A program made the position numbers and the translations under genes. This document shows, in pieces, positions 33,501 through 41,324 of a stretch of 42,320 nucleotides of DNA (position 1 is the first letter of the stretch; each line of letters starts with the position of its first letter). This stretch comes from an uncultured Lachnospiraceae bacterium (lineage in GTDB: Bacteria; Bacillota_A; Clostridia; Lachnospirales; Lachnospiraceae). The notes under the pieces are model-generated. The model was not told the origin of the DNA and did not search any database. It saw only the letters and a list, made by a program, of their open reading frames with translations. The DNA is taken from contig CAJUMT010000006.1 of assembly GCA_910587495.1 (NCBI GenBank), forward strand, positions 1 through 42,320, read 5' to 3'.

Positions 33501-36500
33501 GCGGTGGTAACTTTCAGGTAACCCTCATCGCCTGCTTTCAGCTCACAATTCAGATAGAAATTCTTATCTTCCCTGGAAGAACCGAATGTACCGGATTCCA
33601 TGATAAGCTGCGCAGTAATATTTGCGTCAGCGTCTGTTGAATAGAACTGATAATACCCGTCTGTATCCGCTTTGAAGTAAATATACTCGCCTCCTGTAAC
33701 AGATACATTCGTCGGGGTTCCGGCTTTCAGTTCCGCGTTCTTAGTTACGGTTAACGTGGTGGAGTTGCCTATGCCAATGTTAACACAGCCATATACTTCT
33801 TCACCGGCTTCCATGAAATACCAGCCATTGTTTCCGAGAGTAAAGCTATTTCCATTCACCATATCTGTTTCATTTTTAAACAGCCTGATGTCATAGTTGC
33901 CATCTTCACCATTTGGTGCAATAAATCTGTAATATCCGTCAGCGTCAGCCTTATAGCGGAAGTATTCCTGGTATCTTTCAGCATCACTGATCTCCAGTTT
34001 TCCGTTTGCCACCGGCCATACTTTTTGATCAAGCGTAATGCCTATGAAGCATGCTGTCTCTGTTTTGTAATTTCCGTTATTCGGCTCTACATGATTAATA
34101 ATGAATGTATATTTGTCCCCTGCTTTCAGCCAGCCAAGTTCCTTGTCTACAGAGCTTCCATACAGATTTCCAATATGACTGTTACCTTTCCATATTTCTC
34201 CATTCACATACATAGTGCTACCATAAGAATGGAAGGAGTACTTTCCTGCCTCTGGTACTGTAAAGGTAAATGTCTTTCTTTCACCGACAGAAACTTTCCT
34301 CTTTTCTCCTGCGCTCAGCGGAAGTTTAATGCTTCCGGGCGTGTACGGCTCGTCAGATTCATTCGGATCTTTTGGCTCATTCTGATCAAAGTAACGGTTC
34401 GTGTTCTTATATGCATCGCCTAAAGCATATACGGTGACGGTATATCTTGCCACTACTCTGTTCTTCCAGATCTTGGACCTTGCTTCTATGACAGCAGTAC
34501 CCGGCTTCAATGCTTTCAAGGATGCACTAAATGTGCCGCCGCCTGCTTTGACAGACGCTACTTTGGAGTTTGTACTGCTCCATTTTAAGGTATCTGTCAT
34601 TTTTGCCCTGGTTCGTCCAGACTGGGCGGATGCGGTCAAGGTATATATATTTCCAGATGTGAACGCATTCTCTGCATAAGCTTCTAATGTTGGTGCATGC
34701 TTGCCTTCAGCAGAAATCGCTTCCGATACTGAAACAGTAAGCCCACCTTCTGTCCAGTTTTCAAGATAACTATCCCGGATCGCCAGCTTAGTCGTTTTCA
34801 CCTTCTTCGTCGCCGCTTTCGCGGATACTTCTTTGCGGAAGATGGTGTATACGCTGATGGTATACTGCGACTGCTGTGTCAGCCCGGTTATATCATATCT
34901 GCAGTGCCATTTTTTGTCTTTTGCATTGTACCAGGAGTTATCCCATCTCACTTCATTTCTGGTTACGCCTCTGGTATCTTTGATTTCAATACGGTATCCG
35001 ACTCTGTCGTCATCATTCCCTGATATTTCATAAGCTTCTTTGCCAAACTTATAGTCCGGACGTATAAACTCAATCTGAAGCCTATCATCAATAATATGAT
35101 TGACTTTCAGGGACTTCACTGCATCTAATTTAGCGGTCAGCGTAAACGGCGTCGAAGTGAGGTTCAGGCTGCTCTCTTTTAAAGTAACAGATGAAAGCGT
35201 TCCTTCTTTGACAGCCGTAATTCTGTCGCCGCTTGCATTTAATTCAAAGCAGCCGTTTTGCTCGATAGCAGCCCTTAACGTATCGTCTGCATATACCTCC
35301 GCAAGTTCATTGTAGCCTTTGACAACTTTCTTGCCGACTTTGTAATTCAGAAGATCCACAAGCCTTGCGGACTCGCCTACCTGAAGCTGCATATTGTTCT
35401 TCTTAGGTACGATAGAATCTACATCCGCTGTAACCCTCAAAGGTAAATATGCGCATTTCTCACAATTTTCTGTAGTTGCGTCTCCGGCGCCGCATGCGCA
35501 TCCGCTGCCGTTCTTAATGTGGATATAGAATTCCCCGACGCCCTTGAGCGTGATCTTGCCTTGGCTGTCTACCTTGATCAGGTCTGTAACATCCCACTGT
35601 CCCTCTTTATTTTCCACATAAGCTGTGTAGGACAAGTTCGGGTCTGCATAGAGTCCCAGATCCTGAGGGCTTAACGGAAGGAGTTTCCATTCCTTATCCC
35701 TTGCTTCTGCTGCGGCAGATACATCCGGGAACTGTGCTTCCGTGAAAATATATACGGAACCCTGGGAAAGATTTACCCGATACCATTCTCTTTTGACGCC
35801 CTGGTCGAAATAGTCCACGTTGGTTTCGCTTTGGTTAAATCCAATCCTAGGCGTGTATACCAGATCGCATACGTTTCCGGTCGGGCCATATACCGTATAT
35901 GGCACATTTCTTCTGCGGATATCTTTTCTCAAAGACAAAAGCTGCGTCCTGGTCGTCTGGAAGAGTTTAACAACGCCCTTTTCGGATCTTGTCACCTGGC
36001 TGCCGTCGGAAAGCGTGCGTATGCCGCTTACGTTTCTTACATATACCGCGTACTGGGTAAATGTTTTCAATCCGCTGAGCCGCGCAATCGCGCTTCCGTT
36101 ATACTCGATCAGGCGTTCTTCATCCGCGATGCCGTAATACTGCGGCGCTATCGCAAAGATGCCTTCCCAGTTTTCATCCTTCATAGAAGCGATCGCGTCT
36201 ATGAATTTCTTCTCTACGTCTTTTTCTTTCAGTTTGCCTGTTTCGCTTGACAAGTCAAGTACATATACCTCGCGGCGGAAGCCTTCTTCCGGCGCCGTAT
36301 ATCTTACTTCTGCTGTTTTATCCAGTGCTTTTACACTGGTAATCTTCGGAGCCGTCACGTCGGTGACTGTGATCTTGACTTTCGCAGTCTTCGGCTTTTC
36401 GCTTGCATCAAAGGCTGTCTTCACGCCTTTTACAAGATGAACCGGATAGACTTCCACTGTTGCGGTCGCTTTTGCCTGTCCGCCTGTACCAAGAGCAGTT

Positions 36501-39500
36501 ACCAGACCAGTTTCCTTGTCTACTGCCAGGATGCCTGCGGTGCTGTCTTCAGAAATACGGTATTCCAGGCAGACTACATCGTCCATCTGCTTTTTGCTGA
36601 GTTTGACGTCCAACTGCTGGGTCTGGCCTACCACCATTTTCTTATTCACTGCATTAAATGCCAGCGATTTCGGGACAACTGCATCTTCCAGGTTCGGAAG
36701 CAGGAGGTTCTTGGCTTTTGCGTCGTCAAAATCAAGTACAAATGTATCTGTATGTCCCTGTTCCCAGAGAATATTGAACTGCTTCGTGCCTTCTCTTGCA
36801 TCAAATACGACAACAATTGCATTTTCATCGTCTCGCAGAATATGCCCGCCCTGTGCTTCGATCTGGCTTCTGTATACTGCCGTGTCAGGAATGGATTTTT
36901 CATACTCGCGGGGCGCACTGATCCATACTTCTACCAGGTTGCCTTCAAGGATTTCCTCTTTAAAAGGATAACGGGTTTCATACTGGATATCTTCCTGGAT
37001 ATTCAAAGTGTATTTCCAATCCTGTTCTGAAGTATCCGGCTTTTGTGCAACCCATGTGTCGTAATATTTAAGTTCTCGCTCGTCGTCCGGATCATATTCG
37101 GAATATTTTGCAGGAATGTCATATACGGATACGCTTGCGTGTCCTCTGACTACATTGATTTTCACGGGTTCGCATTTTACTGTATAGTTTCTTGCATAGG
37201 GATTTTCTGTATATAAACCATCAGTATTCCCATCAGCTTCATCCCGGAACTCCCCGGTATATTTTAGATAATAATTTCCGCTGTTCTTTAAACGGCCTGT
37301 ATATGTATTTTCTTTTTCATATACAGTAAGCAACGGGCTACTCCCGTCATTATCCCATCCATACCATGCATTAAAACGATAGGTAAACGCATACTTATCT
37401 TTCGGTGCATAACCATCGATCAGAAGTTCTGAATAATTAATCGTATTATTGACTATGGATGCGTAAGTTCCCGCTTCCACATTGCCCAGAACTTTTGACG
37501 CGTCGATCTTCAGCTCGCGGGGAGTGATCTCAACTTCCGCGATATCAAAAGGTGCGCAGGAATGATATTTATCAGTATCCCCTTTGTAGCTTGCTTTCAG
37601 TATGTAAGTACCTACATTCTTCGCATAAATATCGTTAAGATAACTGCCTGTCTCTTTGTCATAGTACTCATATACCAGATCCGTACGCGGGTCGATCTCG
37701 GTTGTCGGCACTTCCGTACCGTCGGCTTTCTGGATTTTTATAAGCCCTGCATCCAGCGCCTTGGAGAAGTCTTCTGTAAATGGGTTCGGGTCTACTTCGG
37801 AATCCCCTTCTATATGGAAAACTTCGCCGTCATATACTTTGGATTTGGAAGCGAGCTTTGTAGCGTCAGCCACGATGGTGATCTGTTCCGTTCCCATCTT
37901 GTCTATGCCTATAGGCAGAGACTGATCTTCACTTAAGAACACTGGCTTGCGTGTTGCTTTTGTAGTCGGGTTCTCTGGATCTTCCGGATTTGCCGGATTT
38001 ACGCTGAATCTGTACGCCGTATTGTTCCGCTCGTCAGATCTGCTTGCCTCGCATTCCACATTATCAAGGAAATACAGATTGGCTATTTTAAGAGCATATA
38101 CGCCGTCCGCCTCAAAAGTATCCCACTCGTCAAGTTCTATTTCTTCTTTTTGTGCTGGGTCTGTATCGGACGTTACAGTCTGCACGACCTTCCACCGGAT
38201 TGAATAATCCTTGTCTTCCTGCCAGTTGGTAAGTTCATTGTGCCTGTTATCTGTAACATCAAAAATTTTCTTTTCTATTGTGATCTCATTGTGTCTTAGT
38301 TTGTCAAGAAATTCTTCGACTGTCGTCTCTGACATGACCTTAAGGCCTTCTGCCGGGGCAGTCAATTCGGCTTTGATCTCTCTTTGCCGGATCACATAAT
38401 ATACGGGAACCGTTGCTTTTGCCGCATAGTAGCCGTTGTCAGAATTATCATATGTGATTTCCAGTTTGTAGATACCGGCTCTGTACAAGGTCATAGAAGC
38501 AGATTCATTAATGCGGCTCCAACGCACCTGATCTTCAAATGTGCTGGTATCGTCCGCCGCTTTATTTGCTTTCCACAATTCATAATCCGTGATGTCTACC
38601 AAACCGTCCGTATAATCGTTACCTGGTATAATATTATTTCCCGGGTACTTCGCCTCATACCATGTATAGTGAAAAGCAGGGTCTGTTCCTTCGATCGGAG
38701 CATTTGTGCCGCTGGCATCTTTTAAGTATGCTTTCTTATACTGGTCTCTTGCGGTATACAGCGCTGTATTCGGATCATAAATATGCTTCGGAGCGCTCTC
38801 TATGGTCTCTCCGCCAAGTGCTGTGCCGTCTTCTCTTGTGCGGATTTTGTCCGTTTCGATCGTGACAGCGGTGGCTGGCTGGATGTCGGCGGATTTGATC
38901 GCATATGCGTCAGACGCCCATGTTTCCTGTTTTGTATCTACCGCATAATTCGTATCCGGTCCGTTGATATCATCGTTGGTGTTGATCTCAACCAGATGCG
39001 CTATGGTTCCGTCTACATTATATACGAAAGAGCCATCCGCATTATAGACTGCTTTGTATCCGCTGAAGATCACTCTGTAATCGTTAGCTACACTCAGCGT
39101 ATCGTCGTCTTTGCACTGCGTCCAGTTGGTTGTATCCTTTGGAGCCGCTTCCAGATAAAATACAGGCGCATATGGCTGTGTCGCCCCAGTATCATCATAA
39201 GATTTGCCCCAGAAATGATCCCTGTCAATCGTCTTTGCGCTGGTACTTCTGACGCCGTCTTTTACGTCGTATACGTCATAATCAAACAGGTTCAGCACGT
39301 CTTTGACTGTCATATGTTCCTTGATGACAGAAGATGTGGATGCTTTTTTAGGAACCAGGACGATCTGTGCCGGCTCGATCTCGACGAAAATCTCACCAAA
39401 GCTCTCATCGTATACGTCACCGTCGCTGGTATAGGTAACTCTGTATATATATCTGCCTGCGTCAGACGGAGCGGCCATCTCTTTCCATATCCAGTTATTG

Positions 39501-40807
39501 TGTTCTTCACCGGATTCGTCCACCCATTTTTCATTTACATACTCAAAGTATTTGCCTTCGAGTTTATCGGTGGCTGTGTTTACGGTCACATCAACTGCCG
39601 GATCAGCGTTAGCTTCTTGTACTTTTACATCATAGGATTGATCTACAAGAGACTCAGCAGCCGGTGATCCGTCATAAGTCTTGATCTTAAGAACCCAGTG
39701 CTTTTCCCCGTCTTCGCCTTCTTCTTCATACCAGGAAGCGCCTGCCGGAAGGCCTTCTTTTTTAGGTTCCCATACTACTTCTGTTTCGACCAGCTCTTCC
39801 GCCTTGACATTGACTTTCAGCGTCTGCGCCACATCGAAGTTGCCGATTAATATTTTGTCCTCATCCGTTTCGCCTGCGGAAAACGCCGCTTTTACGTCCA
39901 CAAGATATTCGTCGGATCTTTTTAATGGATCAGGCACTACAGCGGTGCTGTCTATAGCGTTCACCAGCGTACCCGGCTGTACAGTAAGCGTGATCAGCTC
40001 TTTAATGCGGTCGTTTGCTTTTGCTATTCTCAGGGCAGCATTGCTGGAAGCGTCTTTAATCTCGAACGCTATGTCTTCGGATTTGGTGCTTTCAAGCTGC
40101 GCTTTTGTAGTCCCCGGAGGCACGATGATTGTATCTGCCTTGAGGATAAGCTTTGCCGGTGTAATGACAAAAGCAATTTCATCGTCCTTTGCCCCGACGG
40201 CCTTCGCCGCGTCTGTGGCAGTCAGTACAAGCTTGTAGTTTCCTGCGTCTGTCGGGTTTCCCGTTATGTCCGCGTATTGGGAATCCGCGCCCTGCTTCTG
40301 CCACTTATAGTCATAATCTTTGCTGGCTGTAAGCGTACTTGTAGCAGCTCCGTTTTTAACCTGGACATATTCATTCACCTTAAACAACGAAGAACCTGTA
40401 TATTCCTTTGTTGTTTCTCCGCCCAGTTTTACAATTTCCGGAACAGGAGCAGGATCTGTCGTTCCTGTATTATCTCCGTCCGCAGGTTCCGCATCCGCAG
40501 AGTCCGTTTCCGGCTCTACTTCTACAGGAAGCGCGTCTGATATGCCGGCAGCATCTTCTCCCTCTGCTGCTGGTGTATCCACAGTGTCAACATCTTCCGC
40601 GCCGGAAAACGCATCATCTGTGTCAATGTCCCCCCCGGTGTCGATATCTTGCGTATCTTCACCTTCGGTAGTGACTGTCGATTCCAGGTCCGCTGTATCC
40701 TGGGCAGCATATACTGCAGATGGCGGCACCATAGTAACTACCATGATGACAGCTAAAAATGCAGCCAGAATTCGCTTGATTTGAAATCGTTTTTTGAATT
40801 CACTCAT
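30581..40807 (-). CDS. Giant secreted multi-repeat protein with about 12 PPC-like C-terminal domains
   Basis: The protein has 3408 residues. The start at ATG 40807 (MSEFKKRFQIKRILAAFLAV) follows AAGGAGG; an upstream in-frame start at 40840 is less likely. A signal peptide ends near residue 34 (AVYA), followed by an acidic Asp/Glu/Ala linker to about 115. Ig- or MBG-like beta domains fill much of 128-1370, and a Big_2-type domain (VPKSLAFNAVNKKMVVGQTQ) starts near 1370. Fn3-like segments, a Cys cluster (GCACG...CEKCAY, about 1768-1785) and another Big_2-type domain follow. From about 2170 to 3400 there are about twelve 80-100-residue repeats with W-x-x-F-T-A...G-x-Y-x-F and AGEx-V-W-L, resembling pre-peptidase C-terminal (PPC) domains. 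No catalytic motif or LPXTG is seen. A surface or matrix role is inferred. Confidence 0.82.
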   Translation of the reverse strand: MSEFKKRFQIKRILAAFLAVIMVVTMVPPSAVYAAQDTADLESTVTTEGEDTQDIDTGGDIDTDDAFSGAEDVDTVDTPAAEGEDAAGISDALPVEVEPETDSADAEPADGDNTGTTDPAPVPEIVKLGGETTKEYTGSSLFKVNEYVQVKNGAATSTLTASKDYDYKWQKQGADSQYADITGNPTDAGNYKLVLTATDAAKAVGAKDDEIAFVITPAKLILKADTIIVPPGTTKAQLESTKSEDIAFEIKDASSNAALRIAKANDRIKELITLTVQPGTLVNAIDSTAVVPDPLKRSDEYLVDVKAAFSAGETDEDKILIGNFDVAQTLKVNVKAEELVETEVVWEPKKEGLPAGASWYEEEGEDGEKHWVLKIKTYDGSPAAESLVDQSYDVKVQEANADPAVDVTVNTATDKLEGKYFEYVNEKWVDESGEEHNNWIWKEMAAPSDAGRYIYRVTYTSDGDVYDESFGEIFVEIEPAQIVLVPKKASTSSVIKEHMTVKDVLNLFDYDVYDVKDGVRSTSAKTIDRDHFWGKSYDDTGATQPYAPVFYLEAAPKDTTNWTQCKDDDTLSVANDYRVIFSGYKAVYNADGSFVYNVDGTIAHLVEINTNDDINGPDTNYAVDTKQETWASDAYAIKSADIQPATAVTIETDKIRTREDGTALGGETIESAPKHIYDPNTALYTARDQYKKAYLKDASGTNAPIEGTDPAFHYTWYEAKYPGNNIIPGNDYTDGLVDITDYELWKANKAADDTSTFEDQVRWSRINESASMTLYRAGIYKLEITYDNSDNGYYAAKATVPVYYVIRQREIKAELTAPAEGLKVMSETTVEEFLDKLRHNEITIEKKIFDVTDNRHNELTNWQEDKDYSIRWKVVQTVTSDTDPAQKEEIELDEWDTFEADGVYALKIANLYFLDNVECEASRSDERNNTAYRFSVNPANPEDPENPTTKATRKPVFLSEDQSLPIGIDKMGTEQITIVADATKLASKSKVYDGEVFHIEGDSEVDPNPFTEDFSKALDAGLIKIQKADGTEVPTTEIDPRTDLVYEYYDKETGSYLNDIYAKNVGTYILKASYKGDTDKYHSCAPFDIAEVEITPRELKIDASKVLGNVEAGTYASIVNNTINYSELLIDGYAPKDKYAFTYRFNAWYGWDNDGSSPLLTVYEKENTYTGRLKNSGNYYLKYTGEFRDEADGNTDGLYTENPYARNYTVKCEPVKINVVRGHASVSVYDIPAKYSEYDPDDERELKYYDTWVAQKPDTSEQDWKYTLNIQEDIQYETRYPFKEEILEGNLVEVWISAPREYEKSIPDTAVYRSQIEAQGGHILRDDENAIVVVFDAREGTKQFNILWEQGHTDTFVLDFDDAKAKNLLLPNLEDAVVPKSLAFNAVNKKMVVGQTQQLDVKLSKKQMDDVVCLEYRISEDSTAGILAVDKETGLVTALGTGGQAKATATVEVYPVHLVKGVKTAFDASEKPKTAKVKITVTDVTAPKITSVKALDKTAEVRYTAPEEGFRREVYVLDLSSETGKLKEKDVEKKFIDAIASMKDENWEGIFAIAPQYYGIADEERLIEYNGSAIARLSGLKTFTQYAVYVRNVSGIRTLSDGSQVTRSEKGVVKLFQTTRTQLLSLRKDIRRRNVPYTVYGPTGNVCDLVYTPRIGFNQSETNVDYFDQGVKREWYRVNLSQGSVYIFTEAQFPDVSAAAEARDKEWKLLPLSPQDLGLYADPNLSYTAYVENKEGQWDVTDLIKVDSQGKITLKGVGEFYIHIKNGSGCACGAGDATTENCEKCAYLPLRVTADVDSIVPKKNNMQLQVGESARLVDLLNYKVGKKVVKGYNELAEVYADDTLRAAIEQNGCFELNASGDRITAVKEGTLSSVTLKESSLNLTSTPFTLTAKLDAVKSLKVNHIIDDRLQIEFIRPDYKFGKEAYEISGNDDDRVGYRIEIKDTRGVTRNEVRWDNSWYNAKDKKWHCRYDITGLTQQSQYTISVYTIFRKEVSAKAATKKVKTTKLAIRDSYLENWTEGGLTVSVSEAISAEGKHAPTLEAYAENAFTSGNIYTLTASAQSGRTRAKMTDTLKWSSTNSKVASVKAGGGTFSASLKALKPGTAVIEARSKIWKNRVVARYTVTVYALGDAYKNTNRYFDQNEPKDPNESDEPYTPGSIKLPLSAGEKRKVSVGERKTFTFTVPEAGKYSFHSYGSTMYVNGEIWKGNSHIGNLYGSSVDKELGWLKAGDKYTFIINHVEPNNGNYKTETACFIGITLDQKVWPVANGKLEISDAERYQEYFRYKADADGYYRFIAPNGEDGNYDIRLFKNETDMVNGNSFTLGNNGWYFMEAGEEVYGCVNIGIGNSTTLTVTKNAELKAGTPTNVSVTGGEYIYFKADTDGYYQFYSTDADANITAQLIMESGTFGSSREDKNFYLNCELKAGDEGYLKVTTASLGTPAPTVNVKKTGQELTITEGAADNKATVSLAPGKDSEQYVSFTAPKNGYYHFYTTGAKDSDKVRLEVIGGDNGSDVYYEMKAGEKVWVKITSSPAEKVDIELHVKDETPEAITAGAEATAVPANTKIIRSFTASEDGCYEFTISGESYNGRLSLYANILDAQDEQSPIATCSTTGDTAPYTGTIRRVMKAGATILLAAENEGEAALSVAVSKVDNKDSFTTDETAELTLTADENGWKCFTADQTGLYTFTFKPNTSYIYAGLVKNYSSSDPEYVVGQNTVYTSGWTTDPYAMEAGEAIWLYAENPVSSEVKVTLSAKRDGEFAVLSQDAEPQMLAVSSNKEQWARFTAKQGGVYSFKFSPDDGYVYGYLYDRYGDTSYTQYQSSTRRNQEFILCRWLDAEDSVWVRTRNTSSSSVDVGLSVSLRPRLSISEGSVKTVELLPDEAEWIRFTASQSGIYRFTYDYKGSLQYGQTHEYGSTSYDSSSIYGLSAGESAWMYVRNTDSAALSVDLKVEFQEEAYIELGKDQVLTGQGSVSKWVQFTAPSNGTYIFKASAPECKLNSNLCRKYQDDYISNASNKAESAELAAYLTEGDSVWFSGYAEAESYSDDITLTLNVSQKTPVTLSVGESVYKIYSQTAEWAHFKASQEGLYNFEVSVDSEYSQYIYYGLCETEGKDKYISDTDKTIYSSYNTPYKASLYMQSGDEVWLYTKSGSYDAQITVNITMENIDLTADEDGKLSKTADLNNTNKKLWTRFTATEAGTYAFKFEASSSVQSMLCETYTTDSPTGIAYPDGSNGSYFNDSTTKTVFYYAMESGDSVWLYAYNRYGYSNITVTVSVTKEERKTVSANDFGADEKAITLAPYMATLLKFSADKVGDYEFTFSKRSSDSSSIRGGLRASDNIYVSPDYANYSSGLSGTCFTALSNSSTPYTWTADQENDTVWLWLENYNSSECKVTIKVTAPSGSEEPTL

Positions 40808-40914
40808 CCCTTTTTCCTCCTTATTTTTTGGATGTGCCATTTATCATGACAACTGTCAGCCAAGATAAATGTCTATGAATTGTATTCCCATTTCTGGCAA
40901 TACATACCGATTTT

Positions 40915-40944
40915 ATTTTACGCCTTTTAAGCAGGTTTTGTCAA
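40915..40944 (-). promoter_or_regulatory. Promoter of the giant PPC-repeat gene
   Basis: On the minus strand a consensus TTGACA (40939-40944) and TAAAAT (40915-40920) are 18 nt apart. They give a leader of about 100 nt before the start codon. No known riboswitch was recognised in the leader. Confidence 0.7.
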
Positions 40945-41011
40945 CCGTATTTGGCGTTCCAAAAAGCTTTTATATGTTTTACTGTGTGTTTTTCAAGGGG
41001 AATAAAAAAGA

Positions 41012-41040
41012 TTGCATTATAGCGGCAATTATGCTATGAT
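41012..41040 (+). promoter_or_regulatory. Plus-strand promoter of a convergent small-RNA locus
   Basis: TTGCAT (41012-41017) and TATGAT (41035-41040) are 17 nt apart. Transcription would start near 41047 and run to the symmetric terminator at 41182-41226. Confidence 0.55.
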
Positions 41041-41046
41041 GACTCC

Positions 41047-41226
41047 AAAAGGGTATTCGCCAAAACGTGTATGCGGTTGGCCTCAATTATCACACGCTCA
41101 TCAGATAAGCCTTACAGTCACAACGATCAGCACTGTTGTGAAAATTGTGAACCTGGTATTGCAGTGGAAAGATAAAAAGATATCAAAAAAACAACCGCCC
41201 AGCCAAGAGTAGGTTGTTTTTTTGAT
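41047..41226 (+). ncRNA. Predicted small transcript of about 180 nt, possibly encoding a short membrane peptide
   Basis: The transcript is predicted from the promoter and terminator only. One frame is open across the whole transcript and encodes QISLTVTTISTVVKIVNLVL followed by a basic tail (QWKDKKISKKQPPSQE), the plan of type I toxins (one membrane helix, charged C-terminus). Its only ATGs (41036, 41039) lie in the -10 box, so translation would need a non-ATG start or a different promoter. Another frame begins at ATG 41071 and encodes a 34-residue peptide with CCENC. Which, if any, is translated is open. Confidence 0.35.
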
Positions 41227-41248
41227 CCAAAACTTACGAGGCCAACCG
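41074..41248. repeat. 11-bp perfect inverted repeat flanking the small-RNA terminator
   Basis: CGGTTGGCCTC at 41074-41084 is exactly inverted at 41238-41248. Because the two predicted RNAs are convergent, both would carry the same CGGUUGGCCUC near their 5' parts. The GGCC core is self-complementary. Confidence 0.6.
41182..41226. terminator. Perfect symmetric (bidirectional) terminator
   Basis: A 15-bp perfect stem (41182-41196 with 41212-41226) surrounds a 15-nt loop. It begins with A7 and ends with T7, so each strand has a U tract after a GC-containing stem. Both convergent promoters point at it. Confidence 0.85.
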
Positions 41249-41276
41249 TTTGTTTTACGGTGTTGCCCTTTCTTTA
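41182..41276 (-). ncRNA. Predicted minus-strand small RNA of about 95 nt
   Basis: The RNA is predicted to start near 41276 from the strong promoter at 41283-41311 and to stop at the symmetric terminator. It has no ATG, so it is probably non-coding. It overlaps the 3' end of the plus-strand transcript by about 45 nt, enough for antisense pairing. Confidence 0.4.
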
Positions 41277-41282
41277 TGTGAT

Positions 41283-41311
41283 ATTTTATATTATTTCAGA
41301 TATGCTGTCAA
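41283..41311 (-). promoter_or_regulatory. Consensus minus-strand promoter
   Basis: On the minus strand a perfect TTGACA (41306-41311) and TAAAAT (41283-41288) are separated by exactly 17 nt. It lies just downstream of the SleB-type gene and upstream of no open frame. Confidence 0.65.
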
Positions 41312-41324
41312 CACCAAATCCAGC

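Noticed and set aside
38783..39667. 294-codon plus-strand frame
   Set aside because: It is antisense to the 10-kb secreted protein gene, lacks a ribosome binding site and has a Cys/Arg/Ile-rich, non-domain-like sequence.
41012..41212. 66-codon frame starting at the TTG of the -35 box
   Set aside because: The start overlaps the promoter; only the downstream part can be transcribed, so the full frame is unlikely to be a gene.
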